From contig NZ_VXJV01000005.1 in NCBI RefSeq assembly GCF_008692785.1, positions 186,001 to 250,000 of the forward strand: a stretch of DNA of 64,000 nucleotides. The letters are read 5' to 3'. This stretch comes from Salmonella enterica subsp. diarizonae (GTDB taxonomy: Bacteria; Pseudomonadota; Gammaproteobacteria; Enterobacterales; Enterobacteriaceae). The notes below the pieces were generated by a model, which saw only the letters and a list, made by a program, of their open reading frames with translations, did no database searches and was not told the DNA's origin. Position numbers and translations under genes: made by a program. Positions 11,178 to 22,711 of this stretch are shown here, one piece after another (position 1 is the first letter of the stretch; each line of letters starts with the position of its first letter).

Positions 11178-12464
11178 ATGAAGATAGCGATGATAAAAAC
11201 CACACTGGCTTCACTGGTGCTGCTGCCTGGGCTAACGATGGCCGCGCCAGCGGTTGCCGATAAAGCGGATAATGCTTTTATGATGATCTGCACCGCGCTG
11301 GTGCTGTTTATGACGATACCGGGTATCGCGCTGTTTTATGGCGGATTAATCCGCGCTAAAAACGTGCTGTCGATGTTAACGCAAGTGACCGTCACCTTTG
11401 CGCTGGTCTGTATTTTATGGGTGGTATACGGCTATTCGCTGGCTTTTGGCGAAGGGAATCATTTCTTCGGTAATGTCGAGGGGGCGATGTTGAAGAACAT
11501 CGCGTTGACGGCGGTAACGGGCACGATTTATCAGTATATCCATGTCGCGTTTCAGGGATCTTTCGCCTGTATTACCGTCGGGCTGATTGTCGGCGCGCTG
11601 GCGGAACGTATTCGTTTTTCGGCGGTACTGATTTTTGTCGTGGTGTGGTTCACGCTCTCGTATATTCCGATTGCGCACATGGTGTGGGGCGGCGGCCTGC
11701 TGGCTGCTCACGGCGCGCTGGATTTTGCCGGCGGTACGGTGGTGCACATTAACGCCGCTATCGCCGGTCTGGTGGGGGCTTATTTAATTGGTAAGCGCGT
11801 CGGCTTTGGGAAAGAAGCATTTAAACCCCATAATCTGCCGATGGTCTTTACCGGTACTGCGATCCTGTATATCGGCTGGTTTGGATTTAACGCGGGTTCT
11901 GCCAGTAGCGCAAACGAGATAGCCGCGCTGGCTTTTGTGAACACCGTGGTGGCGACCGCCGCCGCGATTCTGGGGTGGATTATCGGCGAGTGGACGCTAC
12001 GCGGTAAACCTTCCCTGCTGGGAGCCTGTTCCGGCGCGATTGCCGGTCTGGTCGGCGTGACGCCAGCCTGTGGTTATGTTGGCGTTGGCGGCGCGCTGGT
12101 TATCGGCGTTATTGCGGGTCTGGCGGGATTGTGGGGAGTCACCATGCTTAAACGTCTGTTACGGGTAGATGATCCGTGCGACGTATTTGGCGTTCACGGC
12201 GTTTGCGGAATAGTCGGCTGTATCCTGACCGGCGTTTTTGCCGCCAGTTCGCTGGGCGGCGTTGGCTTTGTCGACGGCGTTACGATGGGCCATCAGGTTA
12301 TGGTACAACTGGAAAGTATTGCTATTACGGTCGCCTGGTCCGGCGTTGTCGCGTTTGTTGGTTACAAACTGGCGGATATCCTTGTTGGACTGCGCGTACC
12401 GGAAGAGCAGGAGCGCGAGGGGCTGGATGTGAACAGCCACGGCGAGAATGCATATAACGCGTGA
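11178..12464 (+). CDS. amtB: Ammonium channel AmtB
   Basis: A 428-residue Amt/Rh family channel in the inner membrane. A cleavable signal peptide (ending near TMAAPA) is followed by eleven membrane helices. The paired pore histidines are visible in IPIAHMVWGGG and FGVHGVCGI. It conducts ammonium/ammonia at low external concentration and is blocked by GlnK, encoded just upstream. The C-terminal tail VPEEQEREGLDVNSHGE is the cytoplasmic segment that contacts GlnK. Confidence 0.98.
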   Translation: MKIAMIKTTLASLVLLPGLTMAAPAVADKADNAFMMICTALVLFMTIPGIALFYGGLIRAKNVLSMLTQVTVTFALVCILWVVYGYSLAFGEGNHFFGNVEGAMLKNIALTAVTGTIYQYIHVAFQGSFACITVGLIVGALAERIRFSAVLIFVVVWFTLSYIPIAHMVWGGGLLAAHGALDFAGGTVVHINAAIAGLVGAYLIGKRVGFGKEAFKPHNLPMVFTGTAILYIGWFGFNAGSASSANEIAALAFVNTVVATAAAILGWIIGEWTLRGKPSLLGACSGAIAGLVGVTPACGYVGVGGALVIGVIAGLAGLWGVTMLKRLLRVDDPCDVFGVHGVCGIVGCILTGVFAASSLGGVGFVDGVTMGHQVMVQLESIAITVAWSGVVAFVGYKLADILVGLRVPEEQEREGLDVNSHGENAYNA

Positions 12465-12470
12465 TTGCGC

Positions 12471-12570
12471 AACATGCCGGATGGCGACGCGAAAGCGTCT
12501 TATCCGGCCTACGGTAGGCCTGATAAGCGCATCGCCATCAGGCCATTAACGCCGGATAGCGGCATGTTTT
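12471..12570. repeat. REP/BIME element between amtB and tesB
   Basis: Several REP units (GCCGGATGGCG...TTATCCGGC, GGCCTGATAAGCGC...GCCATCAGGCC, GCCGGATAGCGGC) fill the gap between the converging amtB and tesB. The outer arms AACATGCCG / CGGCATGTT form an inverted repeat followed by a T run, so it may also terminate transcription. Confidence 0.85.
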
Positions 12571-13431
12571 TTAATTGTGATTACGCATCACCCCTTCCTG
12601 CACGGTCGAGGCGACCAGCGCGCCATCCTGAGTATAAAACTCGCCGCGAACAAAGCCCCGGGCGCTGGAGGCGGAAGTGCTCTCCACGCTATAAAGTAGC
12701 CATTCATTAAGATTGAACGGGCGATGGAACCACATAGAGTGATCGATAGTGGCGATCTGAATGCCCTTTTCCAGAAAACCGATGCCGTGAGGCTGAAGCG
12801 CGACGGGGAGGAAATTCAGGTCAGAGGCATATCCCAGTAAATATTGATGGACGCGAATGTCATCCGGAACGGTGCCGTTGGCGCGAATCCATACCTGACG
12901 GGTTGGCGCGGCGACGTGACCTTTTAACGGATTGTGAAATTCGACAGGACGAATCTCCAGGGGGCGATCGCAGAGAAACTTTTCTTTCAGAATCGGCGGC
13001 AGTAAATGCGCCAGCGACTGCGCGATTTCCGTTTCTGACGGTAGTCCTTCCGGCCCGGTTGCCGTCGGCATGGTTTTTTGATGTTCAAAACCCGGTTCCG
13101 GCGCCTGGAATGAGGCGGTCATGTAAAAGATGGGTTTCCCGTTCTGAATAGCGGCAACGCGGCGGGCGCTAAAACTATTTCCATCGCGCAGCACTTCAAC
13201 GTCATAGATAATGGGTTTTTGACTATCGCCTGGTCGCAGAAAATAACTGTGGAATGAATGCACCAGTCGCTCTTCCGGCACCGTCTCTTTGGCGGCATAT
13301 AACGCCTGGCCCACCACCTGACCGCCAAATACCTGACGCAGCCCTAAGTCTTCACTTTGGCCCCGAAAGAGTCCTTCTTCAATTTTTTCCAGATTCAACA
13401 ATGTCAGCAAATTATTTAGCGTCTGACTCAT
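12571..13431 (-). CDS. tesB: Acyl-CoA thioesterase II TesB
   Basis: A 286-residue double hot-dog thioesterase that hydrolyses medium- and long-chain acyl-CoAs and 3-hydroxyacyl-CoAs in the cytoplasm. Recognisable stretches are [26 protein letters not shown] and [14 protein letters not shown], and the C-terminal [19 protein letters not shown]. The ATG at 13431 gives the family length; the open frame runs further upstream without homology. It converges on amtB across the BIME. Confidence 0.96.
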   Translation of the reverse strand: MSQTLNNLLTLLNLEKIEEGLFRGQSEDLGLRQVFGGQVVGQALYAAKETVPEERLVHSFHSYFLRPGDSQKPIIYDVEVLRDGNSFSARRVAAIQNGKPIFYMTASFQAPEPGFEHQKTMPTATGPEGLPSETEIAQSLAHLLPPILKEKFLCDRPLEIRPVEFHNPLKGHVAAPTRQVWIRANGTVPDDIRVHQYLLGYASDLNFLPVALQPHGIGFLEKGIQIATIDHSMWFHRPFNLNEWLLYSVESTSASSARGFVRGEFYTQDGALVASTVQEGVMRNHN

Positions 13432-13645
13432 ACATGCTCTCCAGGTGACAACGATGCCGAAGCGAGGTAGGCCTGAGTATAACGCAATTTCGCAAGTGGT
13501 CCGATGGGTACAAAAGTCTGAATAACAGAGCAATTCCAGGCAAAAATGAGTGACCTGTGCCACACTTAATCACGTTATGTTTCTGTTAACCACTCTTCCG
13601 GCGGGGGGAAAGGCCTGCTGGTGCATTGATGATAAGGAGAATTGA

Positions 13646-14215
13646 ATGAAACTCGTGCACATCGTAAGTGGTTTAGCGGTTGCGATATCTCTGGCGGCCT
13701 GCGCTGATAAAAGCGCTGATATCCAGACGCCTGCGCCAAACCCTAACATGTCGATTACAGCTAACCAGTCTACTATTCAGCAACCCAATGTTTCCGGTAC
13801 CGTCTGGATCCGCCAGAAGGTCGCTCTGCCGCCAGATGCGGTGCTGACCGTAACGCTTTCTGATGCTTCTTTGGCTGATACACCGTCTAAGGTGCTGTCG
13901 CAAAAAGCGGTACGGACCGAAGGTAAACAGGCGCCTTTCAGTTTTGTGCTGCCGTTTAACCCATCAGATATTCAACCTAACGCACGTATTCTCCTGAGCG
14001 CGGCAATCACCGTTGACAATAAGCTGGTATTTATTACCGATAGCGTGAAACCGGTGATTAATAATGGCGGCACCAAAGCGGACCTGACGCTGGTACCGGT
14101 ACAGCAAACGGCGGTGCCTGTTCAGGCCAGTGGTGGTGCGACGACGACGGTTCCATCGACTTCGCCGACCCAAGTCAATCCGTCTTCTGCCGTTCCTGCG
14201 CCTACCCAGTATTAA
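13646..14215 (+). CDS. ybaY: YbaY-family outer-membrane lipoprotein
   Basis: A 189-residue lipoprotein. The signal sequence MKLVHIVSGLAVAISLAAC ends in the lipobox LAAC with acylated Cys19. A single type III secretion-chaperone-like (YbaY/YscW) beta domain occupies about residues 45-150, followed by a Thr/Pro/Ser/Val-rich tail. AAGGAGAATTG precedes the ATG. The function is unknown; the fold suggests a periplasmic pilotin-like or glycation-linked role. Confidence 0.9.
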   Translation: MKLVHIVSGLAVAISLAACADKSADIQTPAPNPNMSITANQSTIQQPNVSGTVWIRQKVALPPDAVLTVTLSDASLADTPSKVLSQKAVRTEGKQAPFSFVLPFNPSDIQPNARILLSAAITVDNKLVFITDSVKPVINNGGTKADLTLVPVQQTAVPVQASGGATTTVPSTSPTQVNPSSAVPAPTQY

Positions 14216-14247
14216 TCCTGCGCCAACCCTCTCCGTAACGGAGAGGG

Positions 14248-14637
14248 TTAATACACCCAGCGATAGCGTTGTAAATCGATTTGCCCGCTCCCCGACACCA
14301 CCACGCCTTCTGCCAGTAATGCCTGGCGTTGCCGTTGTAGATCCGGCCCGGTAAGTGATATCGCGCCGCGGCGGTTCACTACCCGATGCCATGGCAAAGT
14401 GCTGCCTTCCGGCAGACGTTTTAAAACTCCGCCGACCTGACGCGCCGCCCGAGGCGAACCGGCAAGCCGGGCGACATCGCCGTAGGTCGTGACAAAACCT
14501 TCCGGGATCGAGGCGACGATTTGCCAGACGCGCTGCGGAAATGTGTCCTGAATATCCATAATAGAATCCTGCATTAATGCTTCAGGATAATCTGGAATAA
14601 GGGGAGAGGAAAGTCCAGGTGCGCAAGAAACCAGCAT
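14248..14637 (-). CDS. atl: Alkyltransferase-like protein Atl (YbaZ)
   Basis: A 129-residue alkyltransferase-like protein that binds O6-alkylguanine in DNA and recruits nucleotide excision repair. It has the helix-turn-helix and DNA-binding loop (TYGDVARLAGSPRAARQVGGVL), but the catalytic PCHR motif of O6-alkylguanine transferases reads PWHR, so it cannot transfer alkyl groups. The ATG at 14637 matches the E. coli start; internal ATGs at codons 22 and 27 could shorten it, since residues before TFPQRVW are variable. Confidence 0.9.
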   Translation of the reverse strand: MLVSCAPGLSSPLIPDYPEALMQDSIMDIQDTFPQRVWQIVASIPEGFVTTYGDVARLAGSPRAARQVGGVLKRLPEGSTLPWHRVVNRRGAISLTGPDLQRQRQALLAEGVVVSGSGQIDLQRYRWVY

Positions 14638-14652
14638 CCAGCGCCTGATGGG

Positions 14653-14681
14653 TTGCAATTACACGGTATAGCAGTGATAAT
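14653..14681 (+). promoter_or_regulatory. Promoter of ffs (4.5S RNA)
   Basis: A TTGCAA -35 and a GATAAT -10 are separated by 17 bp, followed by a GC-rich discriminator (GCGCCTGCGCG) of the kind seen at stringently controlled stable-RNA promoters. The mature RNA starts about 30 bases downstream, which fits a processed 5' leader. Confidence 0.75.
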
Positions 14682-14713
14682 GCGCCTGCGCGTTGGTTCA
14701 CAACGCTCTCAAT

Positions 14714-14827
14714 GGGGGCTCTGTTGGTTCTCCCGCAACGCTACTCTGTTTACCAGGTCAGGTCCGGAAGGAAGCAGCCAAGGCAGATGACGCGTGTGCC
14801 GGGATGTAGCTGGCAGGGCCCCCACCC
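14714..14827 (+). ncRNA. ffs: 4.5S RNA of the signal recognition particle
   Basis: A 114-base RNA from GGGGGCTCTGTTGGTTCTCC to CAGGGCCCCCACCC. The ends pair to form the long SRP hairpin, and the apical loop carries GGTCAGGTCCGGAAGGAAGC, including the GGAA tetraloop and the asymmetric loop that binds Ffh. It lies between atl and pdeB and looks identical to the E. coli RNA as I recall it. Confidence 0.98.
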
Positions 14828-14867
14828 AATTCTGCCTCTCCACACTGTTCTTTTCTTCTGTGCGACG

Positions 14868-16418
14868 TTATAGCCGCTGTTCCGCCCAAAGAATAAATGC
14901 CGAGCCGGATAGCGGTTTACTGTATAACCAGCCCTGACCATAATGCACGCCATGCTGGCGTAGCCACTGTTCTTGTCTGGTCGTTTCGATACCTTCTGCG
15001 ACCATTTTGAGTTTGAGCGTTTTTGCCATTTCAATAATATGCGGCGTGACGTTTTTATATTCCAGCGCATCGACAAAAGATTTATCAATTTTAAGGACAT
15101 CCACATCCAGATTTTGTAAGTAGCTGAGGCTGGAATAGCCGGTGCCAAAGTCATCAATATAAATTGAATGCCCTGCGTTACGGTATCTGGCGACAATTGG
15201 CGCGCTGGTTTTCGGATCGGCGAACTCGCGTTCCGTTAACTCAAGCGCGATTTGCGACGGAGAAATTTGGCTACGGTTCAGCAGCGTGCTTAACAGCGCC
15301 GGGAGCGTTTCCGACGCCAGATCGGATGCCTCAAGATTGATCGAAATATGTTGCTCGGGATGGGACTTTAACCAACTCCCCATGTCTTCAAAAACGGTTT
15401 CGATGATTAGCCGGGTTAGCGGCTCCGTAAGTCCGGTTTGCTCAGCCAGCGCGATAAAAATTTCCGGTGAAAGGAAGGTGCCGTCCGCCTGTTGCCAACG
15501 AGCTAACGCTTCGGCGCCGACAATTTTCCCGCTGCTCAGGGAGACAATAGGCTGATAGTGTACGTTAATTTCGCGATTGTCTATCGCATCCTGGAGACGG
15601 TGGCGGGGCGACTGTAGCCGACGTAAAATACGCAGAATAAAGGCCGCGGCCAGCAGACCCGTTACGATGCCCGCCGGTAGCCAGATAAACGCCTGGCGAT
15701 ACCAGTTCTTTTCCTGCGGAGCGGTGGATGCCCAGCTTACGATAGTGATGCCCATTTCCGGAAGGGGGTGGATAGCGTACAGAATGCCTCGGTTTTCCAG
15801 CCGCAGGGGCGTCTCATGCTGAATCAGCGGAAGGATTGCGGGGTTAAGCTTACCGCTGCTGGCAACCACGGTATTACGCTCCCGACCAATAATGGCGACG
15901 TCAATCGGCCATGCTCCAAATGGAATCACATCGATAAAGGACGCCGGGTCGATCATCACGATATAGTTATCGCTACCGAGTGCCGCCATATAGCGTTTTA
16001 TACCCAGATCGTTTTGCGCCGTAAACCAGGCGCGATAACCGTCCCGAGTGATTTTCATGGGCGGAGGGAAGGCGGGAATATGGCTCTCTTTTTCAAGTGA
16101 GGAGCAAACGGGAATCGTATTTTTAAGGTACAGAACTTCCTGAACATACCGAAAGCTATAAGACACGCGACGCATGGCGAGTAAATGAGCGCTGCTGCAG
16201 GGCTCGCCTTTAAAGGCGGCGATATGCGTTAACGCGGCTTTTGCCTGGTCACTGACCCTTTCTGTACGTAGCGCCACCCGGGACGAGAAGATATCCAGCT
16301 CTTCATTAAACCTTTTTTCAACTTGACGGTGCGCCAGCCACAGACTCAATCCTATCGGGAAAAGGACAGACAGGATAAGCACTCCCGTTACCAGGCTGAC
16401 CAGATGTCGTGTTGTCAC
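14868..16418 (-). CDS. pdeB: Cyclic-di-GMP phosphodiesterase PdeB (YlaB), CSS-EAL
   Basis: A 516-residue membrane protein. A membrane helix at about 5-27 is followed by a periplasmic CSS-motif domain (Cys-Ser-Ser in EPCSSAH and PVCSSLEKES), then a second helix at about 225-248 and a cytoplasmic EAL domain. The catalytic signature is intact: GAEALARW, a DDFGTGYSSL loop and VAEGIET. It should hydrolyse c-di-GMP to pGpG, with the periplasmic CSS disulfide controlling activity or proteolysis. The GTG at 16418 is chosen because AAGGAC stands upstream and it matches the E. coli length. Confidence 0.92.
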   Translation of the reverse strand: MTTRHLVSLVTGVLILSVLFPIGLSLWLAHRQVEKRFNEELDIFSSRVALRTERVSDQAKAALTHIAAFKGEPCSSAHLLAMRRVSYSFRYVQEVLYLKNTIPVCSSLEKESHIPAFPPPMKITRDGYRAWFTAQNDLGIKRYMAALGSDNYIVMIDPASFIDVIPFGAWPIDVAIIGRERNTVVASSGKLNPAILPLIQHETPLRLENRGILYAIHPLPEMGITIVSWASTAPQEKNWYRQAFIWLPAGIVTGLLAAAFILRILRRLQSPRHRLQDAIDNREINVHYQPIVSLSSGKIVGAEALARWQQADGTFLSPEIFIALAEQTGLTEPLTRLIIETVFEDMGSWLKSHPEQHISINLEASDLASETLPALLSTLLNRSQISPSQIALELTEREFADPKTSAPIVARYRNAGHSIYIDDFGTGYSSLSYLQNLDVDVLKIDKSFVDALEYKNVTPHIIEMAKTLKLKMVAEGIETTRQEQWLRQHGVHYGQGWLYSKPLSGSAFILWAEQRL

Positions 16419-16611
16419 AGTGATGTCCTTATAAACACAGCGTAGATAAAGTATATCCGATCGCAAATCGCGCCCTCGAATGATAAAGCTATTCTATCGA
16501 TTTTATAGATTCAGGAGCCAGACTAGCGCGTTACGCCACGTTGTTTTTGCCGCCAGGAAGAGATCGTGAATGTTTGCGGGTTGAAAAAAGATCGTTAATG
16601 GCGTACTGTAT

Positions 16612-16631
16612 TGTTATGTTATAACATAATC
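16612..16631. promoter_or_regulatory. Zur box upstream of rpmE2-rpmJ2
   Basis: TGTTATGTTATAACATAATC contains the palindrome ATGTTATAACAT, the core of the enterobacterial Zur operator. It lies 11 bp before the rpmE2 start and would overlap the promoter or +1, so zinc-loaded Zur should repress. Confidence 0.85.
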
Positions 16632-16642
16632 ATGAGAGTGCA

Positions 16643-16903
16643 ATGAAACCTGATATCCATCCTGTGTACCGCACCGTCGTATTTCACGACACTAGCGCAA
16701 ATGAATATGTGAAGGTGGGGTCAACTATCAAAACCGAACGTGAAATCGAACTGGACGGCGTAACGTATCCATATGTCACCATTGATGTGTCATCAAAATC
16801 ACATCCTTTTTATACCGGTAAACAAAAAACGTTTGATAACGAAGGTAGCGCCGCGCGTTTCCAGAAACGTTTTGGTCATTTTATCGGCGCTAAACGGGGG
16901 TAA
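16643..16903 (+). CDS. rpmE2: Zinc-independent ribosomal protein L31 type B (YkgM)
   Basis: An 86-residue L31 paralogue without the zinc-binding cysteines of the RpmE form; the sequence contains no Cys. It replaces RpmE on the 50S subunit when zinc is scarce and thereby frees zinc. The Zur palindrome directly upstream and the co-transcribed L36 paralogue 5 bp downstream support this. Confidence 0.96.
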   Translation: MKPDIHPVYRTVVFHDTSANEYVKVGSTIKTEREIELDGVTYPYVTIDVSSKSHPFYTGKQKTFDNEGSAARFQKRFGHFIGAKRG

Positions 16904-16908
16904 ATGAA

Positions 16909-17049
16909 ATGCAGGTGCTAAACTCACTTCGCAATGCAAAACAGCGGCATCCGGATTGCCAGATAGTGAAACGAAAAGGACGTTTATACGTGATTTGTAA
17001 AACAAATCCACGGTTTAAGGCGGTTCAGGGACGTAAAAAAAGACGTTAA
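16909..17049 (+). CDS. rpmJ2: Zinc-independent ribosomal protein L36 type B (YkgO)
   Basis: A 46-residue protein, [16 protein letters not shown] at the start and AVQGRKKRR at the end. Only two Cys remain (DCQIV, VICKTN) and the normal CxxC...C...H zinc ligands are incomplete. It is the L36 partner of rpmE2 in the Zur regulon. The ATG at 16909 follows the rpmE2 stop by 5 bp. Confidence 0.95.
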   Translation: MQVLNSLRNAKQRHPDCQIVKRKGRLYVICKTNPRFKAVQGRKKRR

Positions 17050-17071
17050 AAGCCAACAGTTCGGGGAAAGC

Positions 17072-17103
17072 AGTGCGTACCAGGGAGGGTGCGCACTTTT
17101 TTA
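17072..17103 (+). terminator. Terminator of rpmE2-rpmJ2
   Basis: AGTGCG and CGCACT form the stem around a 14-base loop and are followed by TTTTTT. It sits 22 bp after the rpmJ2 stop, against the ylaC 3' end. Confidence 0.75.
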
Positions 17104-17574
17104 TTATCGGCTTGCTTCTGCACGAGCCAGCGTAAAAATATCGTAGAAGGAAAGCTCGCCTTTACGGGCAACCATTTTTTGTAGCTGGACTTTATGCTCA
17201 TTATCCACCTGTGGAGATTGAAGAATTGTCTCAATGAGCGTGGGGGGAACAAAGCGGGTGTTGTACCATTCGCCGTTGTAACAGACCCGGAGATCCAGCA
17301 CGTCGATGTCGTCATAGTGATAACGCGGGGCGATGTCGAAAAAGAAAAAGCCATTAAATACGATAAATAGCACCACTAACAGCCACACTGACCCCACCAG
17401 CGTTTCTGATTGCAGCATGACCGCCAGCGTCGCAAACCAGGCGGCATACATCGCGATAAATAGCCCAGGATGCTTGCGGATAAAACTGATACTAAAACGC
17501 GGTCTGTTATCGCGTTTTTCACGGACGTTTAAGTCATCAATAGTTTCGCTAAGCAGGCGCTGTATCTCTGTCAT
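17104..17574 (-). CDS. ylaC: YlaC family inner-membrane protein
   Basis: A 156-residue protein of unknown function. A hydrophilic N-terminus is followed by two membrane helices (about residues 38-55 and 60-80, [20 protein letters not shown]) and a cytoplasmic C-terminal part (about 81-156). Length and gene position match E. coli ylaC. It converges on rpmJ2. Confidence 0.9.
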   Translation of the reverse strand: MTEIQRLLSETIDDLNVREKRDNRPRFSISFIRKHPGLFIAMYAAWFATLAVMLQSETLVGSVWLLVVLFIVFNGFFFFDIAPRYHYDDIDVLDLRVCYNGEWYNTRFVPPTLIETILQSPQVDNEHKVQLQKMVARKGELSFYDIFTLARAEASR

Positions 17575-17690
17575 CTTTTGCCTTCATGATTTCTGCGACA
17601 TACGGGTAATAACAGCCCATTTTAAAGGGAGGCGTAACGTGAAAAAAGTAACAGATTAACCACGAATTAGCATAACAGTTGTCATTTTAA

Positions 17691-18242
17691 CTACAATTTT
17701 TTAATAATCCGCGCCGGGTTTCCGCCTACCACGACATCTGGCGGTACGTTTTTTATCACCACAGCGCCTGAAGCGACGACGACGTTATCGCCGATGGTTA
17801 CGCCCGGATTAATGACGGCTCGTCCACCTATCCAGACGTTATTTCCGATAGTAACAGGTTTGCCTAACTCTCTGCCGCTGTTGCGTTCGATGGCGTCCAG
17901 CGGATGCGTGGCAGTATAGATATGTACCCCTGGCGCGAGCATACAATTGTCGCCGATATGAATTGGGCAAACATCAAGCATGACGCAGTCGAAGTTAGCG
18001 TAAAAGGAGTGACCAAGAAAAATATTATAGCCATAGTCGCAGCGAAAAGAAGGCTCAATATAAGCGTCTTCGCTTCGGGCTAACAGATTGTCTAAAATGG
18101 CCTGACGCTTATTTATTTCATCAGGCGTAGTATGGTTGTATTGATGGATGAGTTGGCGCGCCCGCAGACGATCCTGGCATAAAGTTTCATCGGTCGGGCA
18201 ATACAGCGCCCCAGCGATCATTTTTTGTTTTTCATCACTCAC
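17691..18242 (-). CDS. maa: Maltose O-acetyltransferase Maa
   Basis: A 183-residue left-handed beta-helix acetyltransferase. Hexapeptide repeats run from about residue 75 to the end ([37 protein letters not shown]), with the catalytic His in VHIYTATHP. It transfers acetyl from acetyl-CoA to glucose or maltose. The ATG at 18242 gives the family length. Confidence 0.93.
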   Translation of the reverse strand: MSDEKQKMIAGALYCPTDETLCQDRLRARQLIHQYNHTTPDEINKRQAILDNLLARSEDAYIEPSFRCDYGYNIFLGHSFYANFDCVMLDVCPIHIGDNCMLAPGVHIYTATHPLDAIERNSGRELGKPVTIGNNVWIGGRAVINPGVTIGDNVVVASGAVVIKNVPPDVVVGGNPARIIKKL

Positions 18243-18421
18243 TGCGCGTTCCCCTTAGTGGATATTATCGTAATATAAGCGATAGTATATTATTAGAGGG
18301 AACGTTCCCTGATATTTGTATGTGATCTATGTCACTGTTATATAATAGTCCATTGTGTTATTAGCCAAAAACGAAGGGTCGGATAACACCTGAGTATTCC
18401 CTGAAAAGCAATGCCGAGTGA

Positions 18422-18640
18422 TTAACGAATGAATTTCCATACTGAAGAGGGGATCTTGTCGTAAAGTTTGTTCATCGTCAATTCTGCAAGCCGGTGATCC
18501 GCTGCTGAGTAAAATACAGCCAACTCATTATCGGACAGTTCATATTTATTTTTTTCAATGACGCGCTCCAGAGTGTCAATTGTCTGACAGCGCCGTAAAC
18601 GCATCAAATAATCAGTTTTAGTTAATGGTTTATCAGACAT
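18422..18640 (-). CDS. hha: Haemolysin-expression modulator Hha
   Basis: A 72-residue nucleoid-associated protein that binds H-NS and helps silence AT-rich foreign genes, including the SPI-1 and haemolysin types. The sequence [20 protein letters not shown]...SSVWKFIR is the canonical Hha. It lies 27 bp downstream of tomB, with which it forms a toxin-antitoxin-like operon. The region is AT-rich, as is usual for this pair. Confidence 0.97.
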
Positions 18641-18667
18641 AAATTCTACCTATGATTGTAATAATTT

Positions 18668-19042
18668 TTAACAAGACAAACTAACAGGATTGGCCCTGGT
18701 GGCGTTGACGAAACAGCGAAACAGGCGGTTGCCCGATTTACGCCATTTTTGCAAATCCTGCGTATTAATACCATAGCTGCTGAACAACATAAAGGTGTCG
18801 TCCAGGTATTCATCTATCTGCGCAATCAATTTATTGTCTTCATTGTACTTAATCTTATAATTAAGTGCGAAGGTTGCAATATGCTCTATCAGCTCATTGA
18901 GCTGGAGATTGACTGCTGAAGTCGGGTCATTAACCCAACCATGATTGCTTTCTTCAAGGTTTGCAAGACAGTCATGATACAGGGTTTCGCAAAGGAATTT
19001 AAGCTGTGCTATATCATGTCTTTTGGGTGAGTATTCGTCCAT
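18668..19042 (-). CDS. tomB: Hha antitoxin TomB (YbaJ)
   Basis: A 124-residue acidic partner of Hha, MDEYSPKRHDIAQLKFLCET at the start and NATRANPVSLSC at the end. It counters Hha toxicity and affects biofilm formation; a cysteine near the end has been linked to oxygen-dependent inactivation of Hha. It is the first gene of the tomB-hha operon. Confidence 0.95.
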   Translation of the reverse strand: MDEYSPKRHDIAQLKFLCETLYHDCLANLEESNHGWVNDPTSAVNLQLNELIEHIATFALNYKIKYNEDNKLIAQIDEYLDDTFMLFSSYGINTQDLQKWRKSGNRLFRCFVNATRANPVSLSC

Positions 19043-19498
19043 AATGCATCCCCTTTTTAGTGGCTTGAACTAACCGAACACCTTCGGGATGGATACAACT
19101 AACTAACCTGGTACTTCCCCACGTCACCTTATGATTTAACTATAATCTACTCTAAAAAACTTTTCATCGTCATATTACGAAAAATTACAATTGCGTGAAA
19201 TCCGCTTACTGGCATACTTTTTCGAATGTTAACAGTCGGCGCCATATGCCTAAAAAGGGACCATTTTTAATGTTTGTGTAATCATTGGGTTAACGTTTTT
19301 TAGCTTTTCAGGCTAAAACAATAGTCACTAACAGGAGAAAATAGCCAGGAATATTCTTAATATTCCTTAATTAATGGCTGAATTAAGGAATTGCCGGGCT
19401 TCCTAAGAAAAGCCTTTAAAGCGGTAGGGACTATACGTTTTATTAATATGGCAAAAAATAAACAATCTAACAATAAGCGTATTTTATGATTTTTACGC
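19043..19498. other. Long AT-rich intergenic region between tomB and acrB
   Basis: About 450 bp with no supported gene. It should hold the tomB-hha promoter (TATA-like hexamers near 19138-19146). A perfect 10-bp inverted repeat, TTCCTTAATT / AATTAAGGAA, with an 8-base spacer lies at 19363-19390. A 13-codon frame at 19448 (MAKNKQSNNKRIL) has no good ribosome binding site. AT-richness fits H-NS/Hha binding. Confidence 0.5.
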
Positions 19499-19523
19499 AA
19501 AAAAAGGCCGCTTGCGCGGCCTT
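19499..19523 (-). terminator. Terminator of acrAB
   Basis: On the minus strand AAGGCCGC-GCAA-GCGGCCTT is followed by TTTTT. It lies 17 bp after the acrB stop codon. Confidence 0.9.
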
Positions 19524-19539
19524 ATCAACAATCAGTAGA

Positions 19540-22692
<3,153 letters not shown>

Positions 22693-22711
22693 TTAACGGC
22701 TCCTGTTTAAG

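Noticed and set aside
12465..12710. 81-codon open frame starting in the amtB-tesB gap
   Set aside because: It translates the BIME palindromes and then runs antisense into tesB.
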